64,000 nt of DNA from Mesorhizobium sangaii. GTDB lineage: Bacteria; Pseudomonadota; Alphaproteobacteria; Rhizobiales; Rhizobiaceae. Position 1 is the first letter of the stretch, and each line of letters starts with the position of its first letter. The translations under genes were made by a program, and so were the position numbers. The stretch lies in contig NZ_JACHEF010000010.1 in NCBI RefSeq assembly GCF_014207355.1, forward strand, positions 27,339 to 91,338, written 5' to 3'. Of this stretch, positions 34,515-42,997 are shown one piece after another. Under the pieces are notes generated by a model. It searched no databases. It saw only the letters and a list, made by a program, of their open reading frames with translations, and was not told the DNA's origin.

Positions 34515-34682
34515 TTCGTCATCGCATCCGGAGAATCTGATTGCGGGAAGTCGGCAAACACCTTCCCGACTAGGATGAGCGCCTCACCAATCTCGCCGTC
34601 TTTCCGAACTTGAGGCAGGGCGCGTCTTATTCTTAGACAAAAATAAAACCTGGATCCGGCGTATCGGAAAGGCAGCAGAAGC

Positions 34683-35573
34683 ATGAAATTCGAGACTTCG
34701 ATCACGGCCGGCACCTTCGTGACCTTCCCGGGTGGTGCCCTTGCCGGACAAGGCAGGATCGAATTTGCAGCGCCTTGTGCAGATGGTTGGCTCGTCATCG
34801 CAGACCGAACGCCGGTGCATCCCGTCAGCTTTCGCTGGCCGGACCAACCCGCCGATCTAGGTCAGATAACCTTCGCGGATGGAGTAGTGGTTGAGATTGC
34901 GGATGCTTGGACAGGCCTGGTCGATGCTGGCGCCGGTGTGCTTTTGATGGGGGAGGAAGCGAAAGCCGTCAGGAAGGGCGAGGGGGAATGGCAGGGCGTA
35001 GTCGTACATATCGTTCAGTCGGATCGTGACCTCGGTCCTTATGTCGGCGAGGAAGCACGCTTCACGGTTGAACCGCGTAGACGTAAGGCACTCTCGATAC
35101 CGCATACAGCGGCGCATCTTGCCGCGTTGGCACTGAATGCGGCTTCAGTTCCGTTCTGGACGAAGGATTTCGCGGATAGCGATGCGCTTGGGCGGCCAAA
35201 TCTCGACAAGGCCGCAATAGAGAACTCCTCTATCGAGCCGACTGTGTCCACGGACGTCTATCGATTGGGCAAGTCGCTGAAGAAGAAGGGCTTTGATCGC
35301 GATGCCTTCCTCAGCAAACTTCATATCGTCGGTGCGGAAATCAGCGGAACGACAGGTCGCTGGCTGGAAACGAACTCGTTGGTCAGTTTGACGCCTTCCG
35401 AGGGATTGCTTGATGGAATTCGGCAGTGGCGATGCAACCTCGATGGCATCGAGGTCATCATCCCTTGCGGAGGGACCCATGTGGAGAGGCTGTCGGATAT
35501 CGGTGATGTAAACATCACGTTGGCGCCCTCAGAGGATGGCTTTGTCATGACAACACGCGCTCGAGAAGCGTAA
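34683..35573 (+). CDS. AlaX-type free-standing tRNA-editing protein (alanyl-tRNA editing domain)
   Basis: 296 residues. The zinc-dependent editing site is visible as H-x3-H in LSIPHTAAHLAALALNAASV (about residue 143) and C-x3-H in IIPCGGTHVERLSDIGDVNI (about 262), preceded by an AlaRS-like beta domain (MKFETSITAGTFVTFPGGAL). Such proteins hydrolyse tRNA-Ala charged with the wrong amino acid; no synthetase is attached. It follows PaiB by 168 bp in the MocR-controlled group. The placement suggests clearance of tRNA charged with the amino acid metabolised by the operon. Confidence 0.86.
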   Translation: MKFETSITAGTFVTFPGGALAGQGRIEFAAPCADGWLVIADRTPVHPVSFRWPDQPADLGQITFADGVVVEIADAWTGLVDAGAGVLLMGEEAKAVRKGEGEWQGVVVHIVQSDRDLGPYVGEEARFTVEPRRRKALSIPHTAAHLAALALNAASVPFWTKDFADSDALGRPNLDKAAIENSSIEPTVSTDVYRLGKSLKKKGFDRDAFLSKLHIVGAEISGTTGRWLETNSLVSLTPSEGLLDGIRQWRCNLDGIEVIIPCGGTHVERLSDIGDVNITLAPSEDGFVMTTRAREA

Positions 35574-35915
35574 ATCTTCGCCGAATTTCGCGGGCCAGGA
35601 ACCGATATCGCCGCCCTCGACCCCAATCTTTGAGGCCTCGTGCGACCGTGAGGACGTGACCATCTAGTCGGCTCAAAGACTGCTCGGCATCATCGTCCTC
35701 CACGGCCGTCCCACCGATCAGAGATCTTGCGGCCCCACCTTACAACAGACAAGCAGGAGCATTGGTCGCCAGATACCGTCGTGTGACGCGGCGGACGTCG
35801 ACCTGGCATGCGTTCCGCGCAAAGTCTTTGATATGGTGGCTCTTGGTCGCGGCGCTCCCCCGCGCACGCAAGAAAGTCCAGGCAGCTGGGCGCGCCTGCG
35901 AAGCCAACAATACTA
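35574..35915. other. Intergenic stretch
   Basis: About 340 bp between the AlaX gene and the convergent HxlR gene. I see no gene or clear terminator. Confidence 0.5.
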
Positions 35916-36314
35916 TTAATTGGCGTCATAGCTGGCTTGCGCAGCCAATACCTGCTCGATGTTTTCCTCGGCCCAGTGCGCAATCTCCACGACCTTACTT
36001 GCCAGCGTCAGTCCTAGCGGCGTTATCGAATATTCCACTGTAACAGGAACGGTAGCGAAAGCCTGGCGCCCGATAAGGCCGTCGCGCTCCATTTTTTTCA
36101 GTGTCTGGGACAGCATTTTCTGAGCCACCCCTTCGATCTCTCTGCGCAACTGATTGAAACGCCTAGGCCCTTCCGAGAGTCGCGCCAGAATGAGGACGAC
36201 CCACTTGTCCGACAGGCGATCCAGCACAAGCCGCGTTGGGCAGTGCTCGCAAAATACATTTGGGCTCGCGTGCCCCGACGGCACGGTTCCTTCGGTGGTA
36301 CCAGGTGTGCTCAT
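35916..36314 (-). CDS. HxlR-family transcriptional regulator
   Basis: 132 residues with the HxlR winged helix: FCEHCPTRLVLDRLSDKWVV, ILARLSEGPRRFNQLRREIE, MLSQTLKKMERDGLIGRQAF. Cys pair C-x2-C-like (FCEHC) near the N-terminus suggests redox or electrophile sensing. Divergent from an SDR gene across 91 bp that hold a good palindrome. Confidence 0.92.
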   Translation of the reverse strand: MSTPGTTEGTVPSGHASPNVFCEHCPTRLVLDRLSDKWVVLILARLSEGPRRFNQLRREIEGVAQKMLSQTLKKMERDGLIGRQAFATVPVTVEYSITPLGLTLASKVVEIAHWAEENIEQVLAAQASYDAN

Positions 36315-36369
36315 GGTTCCCTCTTAACACATGGTTCCTTATTGACTAGGTAGTATCTCGCTAACAGCA

Positions 36370-36386
36370 GGTATCATATGGATACC
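36370..36386. promoter_or_regulatory. HxlR operator candidate
   Basis: GGTATCATATGGATACC: 6-bp arms GGTATC/GATACC around a 5-base centre, 20 bp before the SDR start and inside the divergent promoter region. Confidence 0.6.
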
Positions 36387-36405
36387 ATATTAGGAGAAAT
36401 ACATC

Positions 36406-37248
36406 ATGTCAGGAAAGATTCTCGTGGTCGGCGCGACCGGCAACGTGGGGCAAGTCCTTGTCCGCGAGCTCGTCGCTGCCGGTGAACGGGTGAAAGCGGC
36501 CTCGCGCGCTGCGACGGCCATTACCGGGGCAGAAGCGATCCGGTTCGATCAAACCGATCCGTCAACCTACAGGGACGCTTTTAATGAGGTGGACCGCGTC
36601 TATGTTCTCGTCCCCAACGGCCGCCTCGATGTTTCCGATTACCTCATGCCGATATTGCGGGCGGCGATCGAAGGAAATGTAAAGGTTGTGCTGCAGACGG
36701 CTTTCGGCGTCGATGCCGACGACAGGACGCCCTACCGCCAGGCCGAGCTGTTCCTCGAACGCAGTGGGACGCCTTTCGTGATCGTGCGGCCCACATGGTT
36801 TGCGGACAACTTCCACCTATCGTGGCTTGCCGGGATCGAGGCGCAGGGCGTGATCGCCGTGCCGGCCGCAGATGGCAAGTCGAGCTTCATCGATGTCCGC
36901 GACATCGCAGGAAGCGCTGCGGCCGCCCTCAGGACCAGCCAGTTTGACGGCAGAGCCTACAACCTGACTGGTCCGTCTGCGCTAAGCTACCAAGAAGCAG
37001 CGAAAATTCTCTCCACAGTCGCAGGCAAAGAGATTCGATATCAGCCTGTCGATGACCAGACCTTCATTGCCAATCTGGCTAGATTTGGCATGCCGGCCGA
37101 CTTTGCAAGCCATCTCGCCTCGATCTTCTATCCCGTCCGCGAAGGGTGGGTGGCTGCTGTCGCCGACGGCGTTGAGAGCTTGACCGGCAAACCCCCGCGG
37201 TCACTTGAGACCTATGCGGCGGACCACGCCGCCCTATTCAAGGACTAA
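36406..37248 (+). CDS. NmrA-like / SDR-family NAD(P)-binding oxidoreductase
   Basis: 280 residues: Rossmann start KILVVGATGNVGQVLVRELV (GxxGxxG), then VYVLVPNGRLDVSDYLMPIL, FVIVRPTWFADNFHLSWLAG and SSFIDVRDIAGSAAAALRT. Similar to NAD(P)H-binding quinone-reductase-like proteins (QOR2/NmrA). AGGAGA precedes ATG 36406. Its likely regulator is the divergent HxlR protein. Confidence 0.88.
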   Translation: MSGKILVVGATGNVGQVLVRELVAAGERVKAASRAATAITGAEAIRFDQTDPSTYRDAFNEVDRVYVLVPNGRLDVSDYLMPILRAAIEGNVKVVLQTAFGVDADDRTPYRQAELFLERSGTPFVIVRPTWFADNFHLSWLAGIEAQGVIAVPAADGKSSFIDVRDIAGSAAAALRTSQFDGRAYNLTGPSALSYQEAAKILSTVAGKEIRYQPVDDQTFIANLARFGMPADFASHLASIFYPVREGWVAAVADGVESLTGKPPRSLETYAADHAALFKD

Positions 37249-37832
37249 GGCAGCCCAGGGGGCGGTGGCCAAGTGGTTTATCTCCTTTTAATCATCAAAC
37301 CATCATGGCGCCGCTCTTGGCAAGTTGAACCAAAGCTCCAACCCACCAAGAAAATGTTGACGGCGTCGGAACGCCTTACGGCGCACGCGGTGCTCGTGAA
37401 CCGAGCCCGCTTGATGGCGTCCCTGGCGGCCCTGCAGACGTGGGCTACCGACCACATCGGCAGTATCCTGGAAGCGCGCCAGCAATACGGTGCGAAACAG
37501 TAAGTGCTAATGCGGTGGGTAAGATTTAATTCTGGAAGTGAGCTTGATCGAGCCTAACACGAAGAATGATGCGGCGTTCATATGATCGCCAACAATCTCA
37601 CTGAGCCTGTCAGCTGCCCTTCGCACCTGCCCGTGAAGGGGGGTACCAGCCTGCGCAGGCGCTTCGTCGGTCATGGTCCTTCATCTGCACGTATTGTCCA
37701 TAAACCGTCCGTTTTCCGCACGTCGGTGAACGGTGGCCGTTAGGCTGCAACCCGAACGTCTTCCGTGTCCGAAAACCATGTTCGGAAACAATCGTCCGGA
37801 TGACGTTACGCGTAATGGCAGGTGGCGACGGG
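37249..37832. other. Gene-poor stretch of 580 bp
   Basis: A weak frame at 37273-37503 has protein-like C-terminal sequence (LTASERLTAHAVLVNRARLM) but no ribosome site; it may be the tail of a lost gene. Nothing else recognised. Confidence 0.4.
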
Positions 37833-38720
37833 CTACTTGGAAACAAATTTTTCGATCAGCCATGCTCCAGCGGGACCCAGTGCCTTTTCCTTCCTGTAGG
37901 CGATAACCAATGGGAAGCTTGGCATCAAATCAGAACCCTCCCAGCTTTCTGGTCTCAGCTCGATCAACCGTGCGGCGGCAATATCCCCCTCAACCCGTGA
38001 TCGCGGCATTGAACCCCAGCCGACGCCGGCGAGGATGAGGTCGTATTTCGTCTGAAGGTCGTTGACGCGCCACCGGTTGGCTGCATGCACGCCATAATCT
38101 CGCCCACTGTCAAACTGGGGAGCCGGGCTGATAACCAATTGGGTGTAGTCACGCAGTATCGTTGCGCTGAACGTCCCATCAATTTTGCCAAGCGGATGCG
38201 TTGGTGCCGCGACCGGGACCAGATCGATTCGACCGCACACCCGCCGTTCGAATTCATCAGGTTGGCGCTCGGCAAGCAAACCCAGGTCAGCAGTTCCGTC
38301 GCGCAAGGCTTTGGCCGCAGCATCGAAGGTTTCGGTCAAGATGCGAATTTCAACGAAAGGGAAAGCCTGGGTGAATTCCCCAAGCACACGGCTCAGCAGG
38401 ATCGCTGGCGTGTAGGAGACAACCGCCAGGGTGAGTTCTGCCTCGAGCCCGTTTGAAATTCCTTGCGCCTGGTGCCGCCAATCGGCGACGTCGTCAAGAA
38501 TCCGCCGTGCGCGCGGCAACAAGGCTTTGCCCGCTTCCGTGAGAACCGGGCGGTAGGCGGAGCGATCAAAAAGAGGGAACCCGCTCTGTTCCTCCAATTT
38601 CTGAATTGTATAGGTGATGGCCGACTGAGCCCGATTCATGCGGCGAGCAGTTGCGGCAAAGCTGCCTTCTTCGACGATCGTGACGAATACCAGGAATTGA
38701 TCGAGGGTGAGCGCGTCCAT
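37833..38720 (-). CDS. LysR-family transcriptional regulator
   Basis: 295 residues from ATG 38720 (MDALTLDQFLVFVTIVEEGS; a longer start at 38732 is possible). Helix-turn-helix GSFAATARRMNRAQSAITYT IQKLEEQSG, then a periplasmic-binding-like effector domain (ELTLAVVSYTPAILLSRVLG). Opposite orientation to the DoxX gene, which may be its target. Effector unknown. Confidence 0.93.
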   Translation of the reverse strand: MDALTLDQFLVFVTIVEEGSFAATARRMNRAQSAITYTIQKLEEQSGFPLFDRSAYRPVLTEAGKALLPRARRILDDVADWRHQAQGISNGLEAELTLAVVSYTPAILLSRVLGEFTQAFPFVEIRILTETFDAAAKALRDGTADLGLLAERQPDEFERRVCGRIDLVPVAAPTHPLGKIDGTFSATILRDYTQLVISPAPQFDSGRDYGVHAANRWRVNDLQTKYDLILAGVGWGSMPRSRVEGDIAAARLIELRPESWEGSDLMPSFPLVIAYRKEKALGPAGAWLIEKFVSK

Positions 38721-38732
38721 AGTCATGCCCAA

Positions 38733-39092
38733 AGATCTGACGTTTTCAAAGAGTATCCAAGATTCCCGCGATTCAACCTTCCCGATGCCGAGTGCGCGTA
38801 GCCATCTGCCCCACAGTCACTCTGACTTCGCTTCCATCGATTGTTGGCCAGAAGCCTCTGCAAGGACCAGCGCCGCAGATCGTCAGGCCATTTCCGCTCG
38901 GATCGCCGTGTACAGCGACTATATCAGTTTATTTGAATAACTACACCGAAATTTGATCGATTTCTTTGGTGGTGCTGCGATCTAAAATCACTCGAACAGG
39001 CAGGAAGTAACGCGCTCCGCCGGCGTATGTGCTGGCTACCTTGCCTGCGCCCCGAGAGGTGGTGCTGCTTTTCAGCCTGATGGAGTTATCGG
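38733..39092. other. Divergent intergenic region between LysR and doxX
   Basis: About 360 bp with no gene. AT-richer than its surroundings near 38915-38985, consistent with promoters. Confidence 0.5.
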
Positions 39093-39524
39093 ATGTCAAA
39101 TACCTTGAGTTTTGCGCCTACACAGCCGGCAGGGAAGCCGCTGCGAGCCGGGCTGTGGGTCGCCCAATTGCTCGTTTTCACGTCCTTTACCCTGTTTGGC
39201 GGCATGAAGCTGTTCATGCCGGTCGAACAATTGGCGGCAATGTGGGTCTGGCCCGGCGCAGTGCCCCCATGGTTCCTGCACCTTATGGGCCTCATCGACA
39301 TTGCGGGCGGATTTGGCGTGCTGTTGCCTGCGCTAACTCGGATTCAGCCACGCCTCACCGTTCTGGCTGCACTCGGTTGTGTGCTGCTGCAAATCGCAGC
39401 GACAATCTTTCATTTATCGCGAGGTGAAGCCTCGGTCGTACCACTCAACATCATCCTGCTCGCCCTTTCAGCGTTCATTCTGTGGGGCCGCGGTAAGAAG
39501 GCTCCCATCCCGCCGCGTGGATGA
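39093..39524 (+). CDS. DoxX-like membrane protein
   Basis: 143 residues with four hydrophobic segments (RAGLWVAQLLVFTSFTLFGG; FLHLMGLIDIAGGFGVLLPA; LTVLAALGCVLLQIAATIFH; NIILLALSAFILWGRG), the DoxX/DoxD four-helix pattern; inner membrane. Divergent from LysR. Function unknown in rhizobia. Confidence 0.82.
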   Translation: MSNTLSFAPTQPAGKPLRAGLWVAQLLVFTSFTLFGGMKLFMPVEQLAAMWVWPGAVPPWFLHLMGLIDIAGGFGVLLPALTRIQPRLTVLAALGCVLLQIAATIFHLSRGEASVVPLNIILLALSAFILWGRGKKAPIPPRG

Positions 39525-39961
39525 GAGTCCGAGAGAGTGAAACCGCAAGCTGTCCGATTGCTGCGCCATCATGTCCGGGTGGCTGATTCCTCGCACCTGG
39601 AGTTGCACCCAGGAGAGGCGCGCCAGCCAAATGCGGGCGCCCGTCACAGTCCTGAAGTCCTCGGGCAGGCTGAGCTTCTTCGGCGAGATCGCCGATCTTG
39701 CGGAGCCCGCCGATCAATCGGCGGCTTGCCGAGGCCCACCGCCGTGTTGCAGCGGTTGCCGCCGGTTCGGCAACGGGGTTCTGGCGCATGTTAGGACACC
39801 CGGCGGTCCAACAAGCGCTGCACATACTACTTCGACGAGTTCCGTCTTCCCGTCTCTAAGTCTGCGCCCAAGCTTAATTCGGTCGACCCCCGTCGTACGT
39901 GACCCGTATGCCCGGCAGCGGGGGGAGGGGCGCTGCCGTGAAGCGTCCGCCATCAAATCAA
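39525..39961. other. Gene-poor stretch
   Basis: Several overlapping frames on both strands, none with a recognised motif. Confidence 0.4.
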
Positions 39962-39977
39962 TGTCGGATTTCCGACA
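39962..39977. promoter_or_regulatory. NifA upstream activator site
   Basis: TGTCGGATTTCCGACA fits TGT-N10-ACA exactly and is a 7-bp inverted repeat. A degenerate second copy (TGTCGGATTTCCGATT) follows at 39979. It is about 65 bp before the sigma-54 promoter at 40041. Confidence 0.72.
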
Positions 39978-40040
39978 GTGTCGGATTTCCGATTGCACAG
40001 AAAATCAGCTAACTCATTGCTTTAATAAGTTTTTCGTCTT

Positions 40041-40056
40041 TGGCTCGGTCTTTGCA
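40041..40056 (+). promoter_or_regulatory. Sigma-54 nif-type promoter
   Basis: TGGCTCGGTCTTTGCA has GG and GC 10 bases apart, near consensus. Together with the TGT-N10-ACA site it forms a complete NifA-dependent promoter in front of a truncated iscN gene. Confidence 0.75.
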
Positions 40057-40092
40057 CGGGGGTCTCCGAACACATCAGCGAGACGTCGTCCC

Positions 40093-40251
40093 ATGATCAT
40101 GCTCACCGAAAATGCCGTCGCCGCCGTGAAGACTGCGCTGTCGGGTGCCGCCAGGCCGGCGGAAGGCCGAATACAGGGCTTGTACAGGGAAGGACCGCTT
40201 CCGTCGCGGCCGGGAAACAGCCATTCCTACAGTCGGGGCAGCCGCCAATAG
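40093..40251 (+). pseudogene. iscN/hesB remnant (nif-associated A-type Fe-S scaffold)
   Basis: MIMLTENAVAAVKTALSGAA and RPAEG match the first 25 residues of the IscA-type protein encoded in rhizobial nif clusters; the remaining codons to the stop at 40249 are unrelated. All cysteine ligands are lost. The antisense integrase fragment begins where the similarity ends, so insertion or recombination cut the gene. Confidence 0.7.
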
Positions 40252-40375
40252 CCCCGTAAGATGCGCCCGACAGCATCACGTAGCGGTGCCGTGCCAGACC
40301 CGGATGACGCCGCTCCCGCTGTCGATGTCGCCGACCTTGAGACCGACGGCTCGGAGGCGTGCAGGTCTTTGGCTT
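40165..40375 (-). mobile_element. Tyrosine recombinase (integrase) fragment
   Basis: The reverse strand reads LKVGDIDSGSGVIRVWHGTA then RYVMLSGASYGAIGG, like the catalytic-domain start of IS91-associated/XerD-like integrases (LKVGDIDS...GKGGKDRYVMLS). Frames shift and both ends are missing. Confidence 0.5.
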
Positions 40376-40435
40376 ACTCGCACATCCGGTCGGGACCGCG
40401 GCTCGAAAGTGCCCACGAGAGGGGGAGTAAGCCCA

Positions 40436-40492
40436 ATGGCTATGGCCGATATTCGCCGCGAACATGCCGCTAAGTTTGGGAAACACCAATAG
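40436..40492 (+). CDS. Tiny ORF of 18 residues before the N-hydroxylase
   Basis: ATG 40436 behind AGGGGGAG encodes MAMADIRREHAAKFGKHQ and stops 11 bp before the GTG of the N-hydroxylase gene; its stop overlaps that gene's ribosome site (TAGGAGC). It could be a leader peptide coupling translation, a small precursor peptide or the tail of a lost gene. Only the ribosome site and position support it. Confidence 0.35.
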   Translation: MAMADIRREHAAKFGKHQ

Positions 40493-40503
40493 GAGCAAAG
40501 CAA

Positions 40504-41808
40504 GTGGAGCTTTCTTGCATTGGGGTCGGCGCTGGGCCGTCTAATTTGAGTCTTGCGTGTCAGATACACGAAGAAATTGGGCAAGGGGCGTTGTTCCTGG
40601 ATCGGCAGGTCGACTTCCGCTGGCATGCAGGCATCGCATTCGAATCCTCGGAACTCCAGGTCAGCCACTTCAAGGATCTGGTCACGCTGGTGAATCCGCG
40701 ATCAGCCTACACTTTCGTAAACTACCTGTACGAGAACGGGCGTCTGTACCACTTCCTGAACGCACAGTTCGAAGCCGTGCTCAGAGCTGAGTTCGAGCAA
40801 TATCTGAACTGGGCCTTCCATAAGAACCCGTTTGTCCGCGGCGGCGAGACGGTGCGCGAAATCCGCTTTGACGGCGAGTTTCGGGTTCGGACGGATAACG
40901 CGGTTCTTGGCGCCCGAAATGTTGTGGTCGGCATTGGCAAGCAGGCGCAAATACCGCCTCAGTTTCAAGGCTGGACTGGACGCAATCTGTTCCACTCATC
41001 TGTTTTACTGCACATCCATCCTGAGGTGCGGAAAAAGCATGTTTGCGTGGTTGGCGGAGGCCAGTCAGGAGCCGAGGTGCTGTTGCACCTTGTCGGCCTG
41101 CCGCAAGAACGGCGGCCTCAATCGATCACTTGGGTCTCGCAGCGCGAAAACTACCTGCCCATGGACAACAGCCCGTTCACAAACGAGTTGTTCATGCCCT
41201 GCTTTTCGGATCGTTTCGCGGCGATGAGCGAGTCGCAGCGCAAGCTGCTCTTGCGTCGTTTCGGGCTTGCCTCGGACGGCATTTCGGAAACCGCGTTACG
41301 CGCGATCTATCAGGCGTTATACCGCCACGCATTTCTCGAGCCAAACCAATGCGACATCACACTGCGGCCGGGCTGCACCGTCTCGCACTGCATCAACGCC
41401 GGCGCAAGTCACAGGCTGACCCTGCAGCACGGCATGGACGAGGTCGAAGAAGTCACGGCCGACATCGTCATCCTGGCTACTGGATACCAGAACGCCCTGC
41501 CAGATTTCTTGAAACCGATCGTGGACCGGCTGGAGCAGATCGACAATGAGTTGGCCATTCGCGAGGATTTTTCGGTGCGCTGGGACGGACCGCGTTACAG
41601 ACGCATCTTCGTACAGAACGCGAGCCCCGGGCAGCGCGGGCTGGCCGATCCGAACCTAAGCCTTCTGGCCTGGCGCGCGCGTCGCATCCTCGACAGCCTT
41701 CGGGGGCGCGTGCCATGCGCGAAACCCGAGCACCCTGGCTTCATCAGCCGTACCTCCATCGAGAACTGGCCCGAACCCGTGGCCGAAGAAATGGGCAGCG
41801 GGATATGA
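40504..41808 (+). CDS. Flavin-dependent amino-acid N-hydroxylase (lysine N6 / ornithine N5 monooxygenase family)
   Basis: 434 residues from GTG 40504, preceded by AGGAGC. FAD site CIGVGAGPSNLSLACQIHEE, FESSELQVSHFKDLVTLVNP, NADPH site HVCVVGGGQSGAEVLLHL, YLPMDNSPFTNELFMP and ADIVILATGYQNALPDFLK, all diagnostic of siderophore-type N-hydroxylases (IucD/PvdA). They convert lysine or ornithine to the N-hydroxy form for hydroxamate products. No siderophore synthetase is in the window. The only upstream promoter seen is the NifA/sigma-54 one at 40041, so expression in nitrogen-fixing cells is possible. Its ATGA stop overlaps the next, broken gene. Confidence 0.9.
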   Translation: MELSCIGVGAGPSNLSLACQIHEEIGQGALFLDRQVDFRWHAGIAFESSELQVSHFKDLVTLVNPRSAYTFVNYLYENGRLYHFLNAQFEAVLRAEFEQYLNWAFHKNPFVRGGETVREIRFDGEFRVRTDNAVLGARNVVVGIGKQAQIPPQFQGWTGRNLFHSSVLLHIHPEVRKKHVCVVGGGQSGAEVLLHLVGLPQERRPQSITWVSQRENYLPMDNSPFTNELFMPCFSDRFAAMSESQRKLLLRRFGLASDGISETALRAIYQALYRHAFLEPNQCDITLRPGCTVSHCINAGASHRLTLQHGMDEVEEVTADIVILATGYQNALPDFLKPIVDRLEQIDNELAIREDFSVRWDGPRYRRIFVQNASPGQRGLADPNLSLLAWRARRILDSLRGRVPCAKPEHPGFISRTSIENWPEPVAEEMGSGI

Positions 41809-41967
41809 CTACTGATCATCGGCGGTGGCATCCAAGGAATGATGTCCCGCCTCCGCTGCGGCGAAGGCCGGAGCCTTTTCCGAAATCATCGTGACCGAAC
41901 AAGCCTTTGGATCGATCGGCGCATCGCATTATTCTGGGGGCGTGCATTCCCCTACGGAACAGAAAAC
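41805..41967 (+). pseudogene. FAD-dependent oxidoreductase N-terminal fragment
   Basis: Starts at ATG 41805, overlapping the N-hydroxylase stop. With frameshifts corrected it reads LLIIGGGIQGMMS then AAKAGAFSEIIVTEQAFGSI and GASHYSGGVHSPTEQ, a dinucleotide-binding start of a DAO/glycine-oxidase-like protein. Cut off by the IS6 copy at 41983. Probably the former operon partner of the hydroxylase. Confidence 0.65.
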
Positions 41968-41982
41968 CTACATAAGGTTTCG

Positions 41983-42760
41983 GTTCTGTAGCAAACTCTG
42001 AGGTAGGCCGTGAACAAGGAGTTTTTGCCTGCCTATAAGGCAGCGAGGATTTCGAACTGCTCGGCGATCGAAGGGTTTGGGTTGTAGGCGTACCTCGCCT
42101 GTTGTCTGCGCATCATCTGGATCATCTCGATGCGGGACAAAATGGTCGTGGCGGTTGCCACCGACCTGAAGCCAAGCATGGATGGATCCGGCACTTGATG
42201 CGCCGGTGATCCTTCTCGATCCGGAAGGTATTGGCTCTGCCGGATGCGGATCGGCTTCAGCGACCGCCGTGACCGATCCCGGAGCCGCGTTTCCGCATCG
42301 CAGAGGCATATCGCCGCGTGATTGGTGTGGCTGCCGTCGATGATCATGCGATCCGGTTGGCCATGGCGCGTAAGAGCCTGACGAAAGAAGCGCTTCGCCG
42401 CCGATAGGTCACGGTTTTCGTTAAGGGACAACTCCACCGTGTCACCGACGCTGTCGATGGCGCGATAGAGATACATCCATGGTCCGCGGACCTTGCTGTA
42501 GGTCACATCCATAACCTGCCAGTGACGGATCGCTTGCGCCGGTTGAACCGCTCCAGCAGTTGCGGCGAAAAGTGCACGACCCAGCGATGCACGACGGAAT
42601 GATCGACGCATAGGCCGCGTTCGGCCATCGTCTCCTCAAGGCTGAGATTGTAAGCAGGTACCAGCACACGCACAGTAGCATGACAGATGGTGCGGCCACG
42701 TTGACTTCAGTTTAACGGCGCGCTTGTAGATTCGGCAGGGTGGGCTCGCCGACCATCAAC
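41983..42760 (-). mobile_element. IS6-family insertion sequence, frameshifted transposase
   Basis: GGTTCTGTAGCAAA at 41983-41996 matches the IS6 terminal repeat. The reverse strand encodes the IS6 DDE transposase in pieces: HWQVMDVTYSKVRGPWMYLY, RAIDSVGDTVELSLNENRDL, FRQALTRHGQPDRMIIDGS and MLGFRSVATATTILSRIEMI. Frameshifts near 42300 and 42540 make it inactive. I did not find the second terminal repeat, so the right end is approximate. Confidence 0.8.
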
Positions 42761-42805
42761 TATAAGAACCATAGTTTCTGTCACATATCATCGCCCGGGC
42801 GGTTT

Positions 42806-42997
42806 GGCTCTATTTTCGCTTTCCATTGGGTTTACGGCTGGTCGAAGAGATGCTGATGGCACGCGGCATTATTGTATTGTTTCTCGTGAAACCATCCGGC
42901 GATGGGGTCGGAAGTTGGGCCCTGTCTTTGCCAAGCAACTACAGCGTAAGAAACCGTCGCATCGTGATCTCTGGGACCTGGATGAGGTCGTGATTTC
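42806..42997 (+). mobile_element. IS6-family transposase N-terminal fragment
   Basis: On the other strand from the IS6 above: FRFPLGLRLVEEMLMARGII, then IVSRETIRRWGRKLGPVFAK and HRDLWDLDEVVISI, where similarity stops. A second, different IS6 copy reduced to its first 65 codons. Confidence 0.75.

Noticed and set aside
37249..37300. tRNA-like string GCGGTGGCCAAGTGG after the SDR gene
   Set aside because: No acceptor stem or anticodon arm follows, so it is not a tRNA gene.
39979..39994. Second NifA activator site
   Set aside because: TGT-N10-ATT lacks the final ACA, so I treat it as a degenerate copy only.
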